Below, in pieces: positions 20,401-27,800 of a stretch of DNA of 64,000 nucleotides. The notes under the pieces are model-generated. The model did no database searches and was not told the DNA's origin. It saw only the letters and a list, made by a program, of their open reading frames with translations. The stretch lies in the NCBI GenBank assembly GCA_946550725.1, contig CAMNQX010000001.1, forward strand, positions 62,001 to 126,000, written 5' to 3'. The stretch comes from an uncultured Clostridia bacterium (GTDB taxonomy: Bacteria > Bacillota > Clostridia > Oscillospirales > Oscillospiraceae). How positions within the stretch are numbered: position 1 is the stretch's first letter; every line of letters begins with the position of its first letter. The position numbers and the translations under genes were made by a program.

Positions 20401-23400
20401 TGCCCACCAGGGTGCTGCTGCTCCCCTCGCCCAGCACCGCCCGGACCATCAGCGCCTCGGGATTTTCCACCCGTGCGCCGTAGTAGTTTTCCCGCCCCAG
20501 CTCGGAGGGGAAGTCTGTCATTTCCATCTCGGCCACGCCGCGGAGGATCACGATGCCCTTGATGTCGTCCTCCCCGTCTCTGTGGCGCACATTGTTATCC
20601 ACCAGGGTATAGTTGCCGCTCTGCAGCTGGAGGATCGTTCCGCTCACATTGACCTGTGTGCGCAGCGTCACCCGCTGGGCCTGGACCTGCCGCACCTCCT
20701 GCTGGTCGTTGAGCTGGAAGGTGGTGTTGGTGTCCCCCTTGGTCAGGTCGTGGAGGAATTGGCCGTTGTAGGTCACCGCCACCTGGTCGTCGCCCACCTT
20801 GGCGCTGCCGGTGAGGGGACGGGAATTGTAAGTGCCGTCCGCCTCCAGGGCGGGGAGGGTCAAAGCGATCTGGGTGGTGGGCGCCTTGTCGTAAAGCACC
20901 CGCCCGGAAAAGCTCACACGCTCGTCATTGTAGATGGACAAGCCGGAGTCCTCCGCGGAGGCGATGATGTGGTCCACATACACCGGGCGGCGCACCACGG
21001 TCAAACTGGCGGTGCGCTCCTGCTCCAGGGTATAGCAAGTGGAGGAGGCGTTGATGGTGGTGTTGATAGTGTAGTCCCCCACCACGGTCCCGGCCTCCAC
21101 CGGGTTGCCCGCCGTGTCCCGGAAGGCGGTAAAGCCGGGGGCGGTGTAGGTATAGTCATATGTTTTTTTGTCGTTATATGGGTTGGTCACCGAACGGTTC
21201 AGGATGTTCAGCAGCTCCTTGCCGTCCCGCCACTCGTCCCGGGAGCCGTCGCCCAGGTTCAGGCCCAGCACGTCCCTGGCGTAGGTCCGGTCGTCGGCGC
21301 AAAGGTCCCTGGCGTTGTATTCAAACGCGAAATTCCGCAGGCCGGGGGCGTTCTCCCGCTCGGCCACGCTGCCCCGGTACTCCTGCTCCCCGTAGTAGCT
21401 GTCCGCGTTCTGGGGGCGGTAGTGGATGGTCTTGGGGTTGACCGTGATCTCGTAGAGGATCTCGTTCAGCTCAAACTGATAGGTGCCGGGCACCAGGGGC
21501 GTGCCGGAAACGCTGTGGGCGCCCGTGTTGTAGACCAGTCCGGGGGGGAAGCCCTGGATCACGCCCACGGCGTTGCCCCGGCCCACGTTGTTCACCTGGT
21601 ACCGCTCGCCGTAGGTCGCCTGGGCGAGAACGGTGCGGGCGGTGTTATCCTTGCCGATGGGCACCTTACCGGAGTCCGTGTCGTAGCTCAGGCCGTCCCG
21701 GAGATTCTGGGTGGAGCCGCCGTAGATGCTATCCTGGGCGGAGAAGGCGGAGGTGACCTCTGCCCCCGCCGCCCGGCTCCCGCCGAACAGCGCGGCCAGC
21801 AGGCCGTTCTGGGGCTGCGTCGTCACCAGCGTCAGCTCCCGCATCCCCGCGCCCAGCTCGATGAGGCGGGCGGAGGAGGAGCTGTCCTTGGGCGGCTGGG
21901 ACTTCAGCTTGAAGGGCAGGGCCAGCAGGTAGCCGTCGCCCACCCTGGCGTGGGCCGCCCCGTTTTCCTGATAGCGCAGGGTCACCACCAGCTCCCGGAG
22001 GGAAGAGGTCCCCCGGTCCTGCTCCAGCTCTCCCACCACCTTGGAGTAATGGGTCTGGTAGCTGCGCTGGGAAGTGGAGCCGGTCTCGTCGTAGCCGCTC
22101 AGGGTCCCCTTCCAGATGACCCGGCTGTCCGCCGTGTCCCCGCGCAGGTTGTACTTGCGCAGGGTGTAGCCCCAGCCCTCAAAGGACCCGCTGCCCGCCT
22201 GCTGCTCGTAAGAGGCCTTATCCTGGGCGGTATACACCATGGCAGGCTCCACATAACGGCTGTCATAGGTAAGGGAAAGGGTAAAGTTCTCGATGTCCTC
22301 CCCCTCCAGGGGGCTGTCCGTCAGCTTGACGCCCATCCAGAACACGCTGTTGTCCTCGCCGGTCACCTGGTCCCGGAGGGCCACCGGGGAAAGGGAGCCG
22401 TCCGCCTCCGTCTTGGTGTCAAAGGGGCCGTGGGGATCCACCGTAAACTCCCCGTTGCCCGTGCCCTTCTCCACGCCCAAAAACTCCAGGGACAGCGTTC
22501 CGCTCCCCGTGTTCTCCACCTGCTCCCAGGTCTTGCGCTGGTAACCCGTGCCGCCGGTGGGCAGGGGAAGGTAGAAATAGTCCGAGATCGGCCCGCTGCG
22601 GAGCAATTCGGGCTGATAGCCGTTGAGAATGGCCTTGTAGTCATCCTCCTCCAAGGTGCCGTTGCCGTTCAGATCAAAGACGCGGCCCACAGCCAGCCAG
22701 ACCCGCTCCTCCGAACTGGATCTCCAGCTGGCCAGGTTGTTTCTCAGGGCGTAGGCGTCGGCGGAGGTCACCGCCCCGTCCATGTCCACGTCCCCGGGGA
22801 TGGGGAGCACCACCATGCAGCGGGTGACCGTGTCGGTATAGGTGGGCCTGGCGCCGCTTTCGGGGGTGGTATCGTCGCTGCACGGGTCGGTGTAGTCGTA
22901 TTGGATCTCATAGATCCCGGGCAGCACGGGAAGCCCCCGGAGATCCACCTCCTGGTTCAGGGAGGTCAGGGTCTGGGAGGCTTTATTCGCGTCGGCGGTC
23001 AGGGAGGACCGCCCGTTCTCCACCTGATACCAGCAGGTACGGGTCAGCGCGTCCGCCAGCGACCAGGACGCGGCGGACAGCGTGCCGTTCTGCGGGGTCT
23101 TCAGCTCAATGGTGCGCTTCACCGTGCCGGTATAGAGGGCGTTGTCCAGGTCCACCTCCCGGCCAAAGCTGTCGGTAAAGGTCACGCCGGGGTCTTGGAA
23201 CTTCATGTCCTGATAGGCCACGATGGCGGTGGCGTCCAGGTCGGGGTTGGCGACCCGGCCGGGCCAGCAGTTAGTGTAGGGCCACCGGTGGTAAACGCCG
23301 CCGTTTTGGTTCTCGCTGCCGGTGGGCCGGGTGGCCACATCGGAAAACCGCAGGCCGTTGGCCAGGAAGCGCTCCTTGGCCAGCGCCTTGGTGACCTCGT

Positions 23401-24823
23401 CGTTCCACTTGTCCGAGTTGTCCCGCTCGATCATGCCGAAGGGAGTGTTGCCCCAGCCCAGGGTCCCCTTCCCCGTCACGCTCTGGCGCCGCTGGGCGTG
23501 GATGGTGTAGGTCTTCTGGGTGACGCCGTCGGGGGCGGTCACCGTCAGGACGATCTCCACCTCCCTGGGGCTGGCGTTGCCGCTGCCGGTGAGGGGGATA
23601 CCCGTCACCTGCCAGTCGCCCCGGGCCTTGTCCTCCTGGGTGTTGGCGCCCCGGAGCCAGCTTTCAAACTGCTTCGGGCGGGGCAGGAACTGGCAGGTCA
23701 GATCGTCTCCCCGGGTCAGGGGCAGCACCCGGCTGGCCCCGCCGTCCAGGGAGTAGGCCACGGAGACGGGGCACAGCGCACCCTCCTGCGGCTCCCCGTC
23801 CTTGGTGTAGCTGTAATATGGCTCGTAGGTCTGGAAATGGAGGTCCAGGCTGGTCTGGTCGCTTCCCACCTGGATCCACATCTCCTGGGCCTCAAATTCC
23901 GCGCCCGTTCTGTTGCCCTCGGGAGCGGCGGCAAAGTCGGTGAGGGTCACCGTCTCCGGCTCGGCCTGGGCCAGGGGGTCCTGGGTGTAGACCTTGGTCA
24001 GCGCGGTGTTCTCCACCACCGTTCCGTGGACGGTGACGCCCAGAGCGGTCAGCTTCGCCTCGTCGGAAGGCTCATACCAGGCCGCCAGGGGCAGATAGTT
24101 GTTGTTGAACTCGTTTTCCGTGTCTCCGACCACCGTCTGGTAGGCGCTCTGGAGCCTGACCAGCTGGCCGCCCTGGAGGGAGGTGAAGTCCTCGTTCTCC
24201 CAGTAGATCCCGTCCGGCTCCTCCGTCAAAAACGTCTCCTGCCCCTCCTGGCCCAGGGGACGGACGGCCTCGTCCACGTTGCCGTAGGCGTCCGCGGTCA
24301 CCAGATAATAGCCGGCGAACTTCCGGTCGGGCACCCGGGCGTCCAGCAGCGCGGGCAGATAGGTATACCGGCTGTCCTCCCCCGCCTTGACGCCCGTGTC
24401 CTTGGCCATCTGGAACTGAAGGTTGTCCCACAGGGAGCCAAGCAGCGCAGTCTCGTCACTGGACACCTCTACATTGAGCAGATCGTCGGCGTCGTTCAGC
24501 CGGAAGTAATAGGAGTTGATCGTTTCCCATAGGTCGTAGTCATAGACCGAGCTGATCTCCGTCAAAACGGACAAATTGCTGCCGATCTGCACCCGGTTGA
24601 AGGGCAGGGGGTCGCCCTCCAGCACCTTGGCCTGGGCCTGGTCGCTGCGGCCGGGCGTGCCGTCCGGCTGGATCTGGACCTGGACCTCTTCGCCCACGGG
24701 GGTCTCGGGGAGGGCGACAAACCGCCCGGGATCGGCAGCCCGGGCCATGGCCACCGGAGACAGAAAAAGCTCCAGGGCCAGCACCAGGCTCACCGCTCGT
24801 TTTCCCCAATATCGTCTCTCCAT
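14438..24823 (-). CDS. SLH-anchored multidomain surface protein (dockerin-like, cohesin-like, MBG/YDG, Big_2, 3x SLH)
   Basis: A complete 3461-residue gene; TGA stop at 14438-14440. The start is set by AAAGGAGG 8 nt upstream and a signal peptide (MERRYWGKR, then a hydrophobic core, AMARAAD cleavage region). Domain order by approximate residue: 450-675 GNTPFGMI module; 676-740 dockerin-like (GDVDMDG, DLNGNGT); 815-1000 cohesin-like; 1075-1115 He_PIG-like (FPPGLVYNTG, SGTPLVPGTY); 1130-2540 MBG/YDG and group-3 Ig-like repeats (FYGEE, TYGEPLDLTGL, KTYDGDA); 2945-3000 Ala-rich helical FIVAR-like stretch; 3170-3240 Big_2 (WTSSDPSVATVDENGLVTF); 3255-3440 three SLH repeats. It is the only gene here with SLH repeats, so it is the likely wall anchor. 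It is probably cotranscribed with both neighbours. Confidence 0.93.
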   Translation of the reverse strand: MERRYWGKRAVSLVLALELFLSPVAMARAADPGRFVALPETPVGEEVQVQIQPDGTPGRSDQAQAKVLEGDPLPFNRVQIGSNLSVLTEISSVYDYDLWETINSYYFRLNDADDLLNVEVSSDETALLGSLWDNLQFQMAKDTGVKAGEDSRYTYLPALLDARVPDRKFAGYYLVTADAYGNVDEAVRPLGQEGQETFLTEEPDGIYWENEDFTSLQGGQLVRLQSAYQTVVGDTENEFNNNYLPLAAWYEPSDEAKLTALGVTVHGTVVENTALTKVYTQDPLAQAEPETVTLTDFAAAPEGNRTGAEFEAQEMWIQVGSDQTSLDLHFQTYEPYYSYTKDGEPQEGALCPVSVAYSLDGGASRVLPLTRGDDLTCQFLPRPKQFESWLRGANTQEDKARGDWQVTGIPLTGSGNASPREVEIVLTVTAPDGVTQKTYTIHAQRRQSVTGKGTLGWGNTPFGMIERDNSDKWNDEVTKALAKERFLANGLRFSDVATRPTGSENQNGGVYHRWPYTNCWPGRVANPDLDATAIVAYQDMKFQDPGVTFTDSFGREVDLDNALYTGTVKRTIELKTPQNGTLSAASWSLADALTRTCWYQVENGRSSLTADANKASQTLTSLNQEVDLRGLPVLPGIYEIQYDYTDPCSDDTTPESGARPTYTDTVTRCMVVLPIPGDVDMDGAVTSADAYALRNNLASWRSSSEERVWLAVGRVFDLNGNGTLEEDDYKAILNGYQPELLRSGPISDYFYLPLPTGGTGYQRKTWEQVENTGSGTLSLEFLGVEKGTGNGEFTVDPHGPFDTKTEADGSLSPVALRDQVTGEDNSVFWMGVKLTDSPLEGEDIENFTLSLTYDSRYVEPAMVYTAQDKASYEQQAGSGSFEGWGYTLRKYNLRGDTADSRVIWKGTLSGYDETGSTSQRSYQTHYSKVVGELEQDRGTSSLRELVVTLRYQENGAAHARVGDGYLLALPFKLKSQPPKDSSSSARLIELGAGMRELTLVTTQPQNGLLAALFGGSRAAGAEVTSAFSAQDSIYGGSTQNLRDGLSYDTDSGKVPIGKDNTARTVLAQATYGERYQVNNVGRGNAVGVIQGFPPGLVYNTGAHSVSGTPLVPGTYQFELNEILYEITVNPKTIHYRPQNADSYYGEQEYRGSVAERENAPGLRNFAFEYNARDLCADDRTYARDVLGLNLGDGSRDEWRDGKELLNILNRSVTNPYNDKKTYDYTYTAPGFTAFRDTAGNPVEAGTVVGDYTINTTINASSTCYTLEQERTASLTVVRRPVYVDHIIASAEDSGLSIYNDERVSFSGRVLYDKAPTTQIALTLPALEADGTYNSRPLTGSAKVGDDQVAVTYNGQFLHDLTKGDTNTTFQLNDQQEVRQVQAQRVTLRTQVNVSGTILQLQSGNYTLVDNNVRHRDGEDDIKGIVILRGVAEMEMTDFPSELGRENYYGARVENPEALMVRAVLGEGSSSTLVGKYAYNSPDLFPLLIHYNWVTPEEYEEGSKPENANSLVGTGVDADGKDTRPYGFSREVDPENRRAGGYRDNYLYPDMNGWRICACVSKYVGDEDTSQGAQYIKCYSEPITIRPRTLTLTARSAQRFYGEELGEGLPDFTFRVSQLAGKDTAGVTRGTSAELKMVFDRLDAELEGYGVAQRHKLPQFRMVDDQGTPVTATTPIVVGRTYRILISGAESPCYDIQYTVQEGETASTSPAEGSAPLVIQPRPIIVKAVRGNGEGGSFTNIYADTKNLVVAKDPVTGSFLEAAGDKVDFILPQYDPVRGTTSYYTATSDGNMYTDYGCTFPAGTDRETEALVPGDDVQVRYQVRFLPDPECYTWTEFTQGFFDNDAIAESSEGYLNKKVQVEKMELVGADSGNYVMVFADDVSFMDRVPSSAMDNTVSAPANNDQAVNKPYYVSGEGRVYLRPIQNIVITSLGQMTYTYGDQFAPSEPGTSGNAMTVRVEYDRTYDNDPDNNFNAEDVVYRQLRVDEETGERISTFAARGFAIYYVKPGQTRSEAEALAQTVTSGDIMAPGTHHGATLFVTGRRNASNPLVYSQYAPTQAEEPIRVGKATLTLTAADAHKFYGEENPTGDYTFTFDTRELVQVDQDALRALSGGTLAREGTQSDLAQLDPGADFTGLRFVTNATVRSTVGTNGKWGEYDLTLTAANPTTVLSNYNVVTRDASLYVYPRPVRVTGINSSANDPVYTIFNDPTTFTYRTEFSTAQRSGLQPRVEVACGTATPVYPVSAGNSGDGKPHDLPITTSLGLLSGDDLIFRARVDFPNSGWSLTGADVSLGVRVSELGLLNTAVTRNYTLLTRSGESFGELDQTTGDGAVWGSAKLRTIRSISITNPPNKLEYTYGEPLDLTGLRVLVEYAQLDQETGSVERVTVDYLGPEQFKSMGLYVNYWTPGEALPTSNEQRRSLPDVYWTAATGDHLTIAPTHETQRYLAAPGQVPKARPFAANGKYLVVSGFQKAVSADTQIAATPVILGERIASGDYVGTPTPIKVNPLKLRYTLRAQDKTYDGDARAAGSLTLTNLYGSGSSADVVYVPFGASYESSSMDHSNFGAFKTNVTDGRVTFTTGTYLPNGEVPLAENGRTEWADNYVWGRGLTFTFANPNVHYVDDSGILGVGSQEQADYWSASQSFEDVTTGWDKYKAVTAMPVEVTNMVLAGPDAANYTWDWDSAWNWDANNGHQVRETSVGMTTRSATVDGQAAAPFATIQKANRSPIQELNGYSGAFARLVVDRNTNVVRLLLDQPLAALADNNNAGRTDEFRDELHFEYALLYAQTDADGVPTGLLANWAGVDGKKAYQDTTFFGGETVTPTATDAAYRPDLARLPKAEAQNENTVYKGQLYQWAELDTGVVEVGGRTFREDSGFVLNPDAYPGGAVLTDENGNEVKAEDAYWYYTLYTTDRVNLPRDTVFYPIVRLSETHNYHASGNLSGDGKVTAALLDAAQKALAAWEADQTEEKLAAAQEASRAVLAAADSMEAAAQAAARAQMDFDAELGENSQWPEEQPVAQIGPASAIKTLTQRLDLTSASTERSLDRTDNTDYLVELLEAVWFTDTLIYEDEKHLSAAVYNHPTRYYGYFWDADKTAKVEFNETALNFTEEIVVPVRVKLEDGSTVETTMTVNTFDETLGGRVAKLYVQTTNDTGRQVRMIQILPTVLYVRLGDEPYQLTWAAIPEKPSNRRFRWTSSDPSVATVDENGLVTFRGVGRCTITLTTDNGKSSSIRVTVSEPLPLTRQPESLFDFLHNEAWMELDEEENFYPELPMTRAQAVELLDLFLNPNANWTATAELPYLDVTGEEKYADALRRMTGAGVVVGLPGSAFGGSQLITRAEFVTMVTRMLRLDTPDTKGQVHQFADAGAEDTWAYRYIDALGKTGIIQGAGGGNFLPGRELTRQEAAAILARLLTVKLDESLPGLKIPADMTPENWSYAYVLQAVNTIVFPEPTVTPPTDD
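14500..15060 (-). other. Three SLH (S-layer homology) repeats
   Basis: Three copies of the SLH signature helix are visible: MTRAQAVELLDLF, ITRAEFVTMVTRML and LTRQEAAAILARLL. Each is followed by a D-[VA]-x-x-E/A-x-x-W/Y segment (PYLDVTGEEKYADAL; FADAGAEDTWAYRYI; MTPENWSYAYV) and a 'G-[IV]-[IV]-x-G' turn (GVVVGLPGSAFGG; GIIQGAGGGNFLPG). SLH triplets bind pyruvylated secondary wall polymers in Gram-positive bacteria. No SLH signature is visible in the other three proteins. Confidence 0.88.
15110..15305 (-). other. Big_2 bacterial Ig-like domain
   Basis: The segment contains the classic core W-T-S-S-D-P-S-V-A-T-V-D-E-N-G-L-V-T-F, followed by G-x-G-x-C-T-I-T-L-T-T. This is the family signature of group 2 bacterial Ig-like domains, common as spacers next to SLH repeats. 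It lies directly before the SLH triplet, as a stalk. Confidence 0.85.
15820..15990 (-). other. Ala-rich helical segment (FIVAR-like)
   Basis: About 55 residues rich in Ala, Glu and Gln with no beta character, for example LLDAAQKALAAWEADQTEEK. It resembles the helical bundles (FIVAR/GA type) found as spacers in cell-wall proteins. It is the only clearly helical region between the Ig-like array and the Big_2 domain. Confidence 0.5.
17205..21600 (-). repeat. MBG/YDG-type and group-3 Ig-like repeat region of the SLH protein
   Basis: Recurrent signatures at protein level: YYGEQEYRG (about 21375-21400), RFYGEELGEG (about 20010-20050), TYGDQF (about 19000-19020), KFYGEENPTG (about 18565-18600), TYGEPLDLTGL (about 17730-17770) and KTYDGDARAAG (about 17240-17275). 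In the MBG and YDG families 'a-x-x-k-x-Y-G' or 'K-x-Y-D-G-x' opens each beta domain. A He_PIG-like putative Ig fold (about 21480-21600) opens the array. These usually act as extracellular stalk domains. Confidence 0.75.
21830..22370 (-). other. Cohesin-like module of the SLH protein
   Basis: The segment runs FWMGVKL, LSLTYDSRYVEPAMV, a variable Gly/Ser-rich middle, ELVVTLRYQ, LLALPFKLKSQP and ELGAGMRELTLV. It parallels the module near the N-terminus of the FTMP-repeat protein. It follows the dockerin-like element, so both halves of a possible cohesin/dockerin pair lie within one chain. Confidence 0.5.
22612..22800 (-). other. Dockerin-like element of the SLH protein
   Basis: Loop 1 is GDVDMDGAVTSADAYALRNNL and loop 2 is DLNGNGTLEEDDYKAILNGY (written here without their flanks). 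Acidic residues fall at the expected 1, 3, 5 and 12 positions of a Ca-binding loop. Loop starts are about 38 residues apart. It closes the GNTPFGMI module and is internal, not C-terminal, unlike most dockerins. Confidence 0.72.
22800..23470 (-). other. GN[TS]P[FY]GMI module, copy in SLH protein
   Basis: About 220 residues beginning LGWGNTPFGMI and ending VVLPIPGDVDMDG at the dockerin-like loop. It shares an ordered set of motifs with a segment of the 1820-residue protein: AKERFLANG, VYHRWPYTN, DPGVTFTDSFGREVDL and LPGIYEIQYDY. I do not recognise this as a named family. It may be an X-module-like partner fold that accompanies the dockerin. Confidence 0.6.
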
Positions 24824-24897
24824 AGAAGGAACCTCCTTTGGAACCGCAGGCTTCGGCCTTCCGCCGGACGGGACGCGTCTCGCTCCGCTACGCGCCC
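24824..24897 (-). other. Intercistronic gap with hairpin after the 1820-residue gene
   Basis: The 74-bp gap opens with a hairpin immediately after the TAA (24870-24897): GGG+CGCGT pairs with ACGCG+CCC, with one bulged base and an 11-nt loop. A second small stem (AGGC/GCCT, 24848-24859) follows. No U-run follows either stem, so this is more likely an mRNA-processing or stability element than a terminator. The gap ends in the ribosome binding site of the SLH gene. Confidence 0.5.
24832..24839 (-). promoter_or_regulatory. Ribosome binding site for the SLH gene
   Basis: AAAGGAGG, a near-perfect anti-16S match, lies 8 nt before the ATG at 24823. It is the strongest of the three sites in this window and decides the start codon. 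Confidence 0.85.
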
Positions 24898-27800
24898 TTA
24901 TTTATGCACATACCGCACCGGGTTGTAGAAGCGAATGGCCGACCCACTGCCCCGGGCGATCTTGTCGATCAGGTTACCGTCGATGTTGTTCACGTTGCGG
25001 TCGTTGTTCACGTCCGCCACGCGGTACTTGAAGATGTTGGCGCGGGGGTAGACCGTCTCCTCCCACGCGCTGACGTTGAACTCCCACTTGCCCGCCACAT
25101 AGCCCAGGGGGTCGGCCACCCGGTTTTTCAGGGTAGCCTCGTCGGTTTGCCCCTCGCTCTTGTCGGCGTCCTTTCTGCGGGTGGAGTCCACCGTGCCGTC
25201 GCTGTTCACGTCGCCCACGGCGGAGAGGATCACCAGCGGCCGGGTGACGGTGAGGCTATCGCCGTTATAGTCGCCATAGACATACTCCAGCACATACTGG
25301 CCGGGCCGGATATGCTCCACCTGGGTGTAAGTGGTGATCTCCTCCCCGCTGTCCGGGTCCACGGTGGTTTCCGAGCTGACCGGCCACGTCCCCGCCCTGG
25401 CGGCGTTCATAAGCCCCGGCTCGGTGAGTCCGGTGAGCAGCTGTCCGGCCACGCCCAGGTCCAGGGTGGCGGTCTCAGTCCCGGAGAAGCGGCCGATCTG
25501 GGTATCAGCGTCGGTGTCCAGCAGGGTGACGGTGACCCGGGCGTGGATGTCCGCCAGATCCACCGGCCGGCCGGTGGAGTCCAGCGCCTCCGCAATCCCC
25601 GGCTCCTTCATGTTCTCCCCCAAAATGGCGAAGAAGGCGTAGTCGTTCAGGTCCAGGTTCTCCGCGTCGGTATACACCGCCGGGTCGGGGGTGGCGACGG
25701 GGATGCGCCGGTTGGGGTCGGCGGTGGGATCGGCGGTGGTGTCCGGCTCGGTGTAGGTGATGCGGAAGCCCGTCAGGCTCTCCGGCTCAAAGAGCTGGGT
25801 GTTGTGCACCCAGGCCTCCCGCCAGTAGACCGCCTCCTTGCTCACCGCCGGACTGACCTCCTGCCGGACCAGGAAGGGCACGTTGCTGGTAGCCAGGCCG
25901 TTGAAGGTGTAGTTGTTGTTCCGGAAGGCCTCCTTGGCCAGATCCTGGGCCTGCTTGGTCTGGGCCGGCGTGGCGCGCTCAAACTGCACGTCGTTCATGA
26001 TCATGCCGTAGGGGGAGTTGCCGTAGTTCAGCGTGGCGATGGGGTCCTTGGGCGCCCGGTGGATCTCCAGGTAGTAGCTGCGCTTCTCGGTCCCATAGCT
26101 GGCGGTGATACGCACATAGTTGGAGGTGCCCGGCTCGGGCGAGGCGAAGATATCGCTGGTGTGGACGGAGGGGACGGGGTTGGCGGACGACTGGGCGGTG
26201 TAGCCGCTGCCCCGGTACACCTCGTCCGCCACGTCCACCGTGGTGTTCCAGGTGTCCCGAATGTCCGCGCCGTAGTGGTGCATAACTACGTCGGGAGTGA
26301 TGTCCAGGTTCATTCCGTCGCCCTCGTAGTTGTTGTAGGTCTCCAGCTTGCGGAGCTTGGCCTCCACCTGGGACCAGTCCGCCTCGTAGGGGATGACCAC
26401 GATATACTGGTTCTCCGTGTTGATAAACTGCCGGCCGCCCTTGGACCTGGGAACGGTGGTGCCCGCGGTCATCAGGTAGAGGTCCGCCTCGGGGTTTTGG
26501 GTGTGGGTGGAATGCCAGTTGTCGGCGTCCGTCTTCTCCTGGTCGGTGAAGCTCTTGCGCCAGACCTCGTAGGTGTTCTCCTTCGTTACCGGGTCGTTCG
26601 GGTTGCGGTTCTGCTTCAGCTCCGCCTGGGTGCCGGCGGAGAAGTCGATGATGTCAGACAGGCGCAGCTTGGAGAAGATGTCCTCGTAGAAGTTGATGGT
26701 CACGGTGGTGTCGTAGTCGGGCATGGTAAATTGGAAGATGCGGATGTTGGGCTGAAGGGTGATGCCGCTGTTGGCCTCGGTGATCTCCACCAGGGAGACG
26801 GGGTTGCCCGCCGCGTCCACACCGATGGGAGGCACGGTCTGGAGCTTATACTCGTCCTTCATATACACCGCCACATACACGTCGTTGCCCTCCGCGTAAG
26901 CGCGGGTGGTGACGGTGTAGTTCATCACGTTGCCCTGCCGGCCCACGATCAGTCCGCCGCTGCCCATGGACAGGTCGCCGGGGTTGACCACCACGGTGAC
27001 GGTGTGGATGTTCCGGTCGGAGACCTCAAACTGGGCGTCGAAGTCCAGCAAATACTCGTAGCTTCCGTCCACAGCCGGGTCGTCCTGGTTGGTGCCGCCC
27101 TTTCTGCCGGTGGGGTGGTCGCTGGAGGTGATGTAAAGGGTGTCGCGGTAGATCAGCGGACCGGGGGCCTTGTTTGCGTCCAGGTCGTAGACATAGGTCA
27201 GCACGAAGGTGGTGCTCTGCCCCGGAGCCAGGAAGTCGGCGGGGGGCTGGACCATCACAAAGCGGCCGCCGGTGGGGTCGTCCGGGTAGCCGTCGGTGAG
27301 GCCGTCGATGGCCAGGCCGTAGACCGGCTCCGTCCCCACGTTGGTGATCTTAAAGGTATACTCCTGGCGGTCGGTATACCCCTCGGTGCGGGTGTCGTAG
27401 GTGGCCAGGGTCACGTTGCTGTTCATGTCGTTGGGGTCCACCCGGGTGATACCGATAGGCTCCTCGCTGGTGAGGGTGATGCGCGTGTTCCCCTTCTTTT
27501 CCGCCACCTGATCCCGGCGGACGGTGGCGGTATACGGCTGAGCGCCATCCGGCTGGGTCACCTTGCCGAAGGCAGGATAGATCGCCCCGTCGTAGAAGGG
27601 ATCGGGGCCATAGCGCCAAATATCCGCCCCTGGCGGGATCGCCGTGCCGGCGGTCTTGAAGGTCTCCACCACATGGTTCCAGCTATCCCCCGGCGCGGCG
27701 GTGGTGGGGCCGAGCTGGAAGCTGTAGAGGGTGCCGGGCTGGGCGCCGGTGGAGCCGTCGTAGGTGGTGGTATAGCCGTAGGGCAGCTCACAGCGCAGCG

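Noticed and set aside
14738-24532. A 3264-codon open frame on the plus strand, opposite the SLH gene
   Set aside because: It is the codon-aligned complement of a real gene. The product is dominated by Val, Gly, His and Arg, has no signal peptide or domain, and the start lacks a ribosome binding site. It results from the lack of TTA, CTA and TCA codons in the true gene.
24848-24897. The gap between the 1820-residue gene and the SLH gene as a terminator
   Set aside because: The hairpins are not followed by a U-run, and no promoter can be found before the SLH gene.
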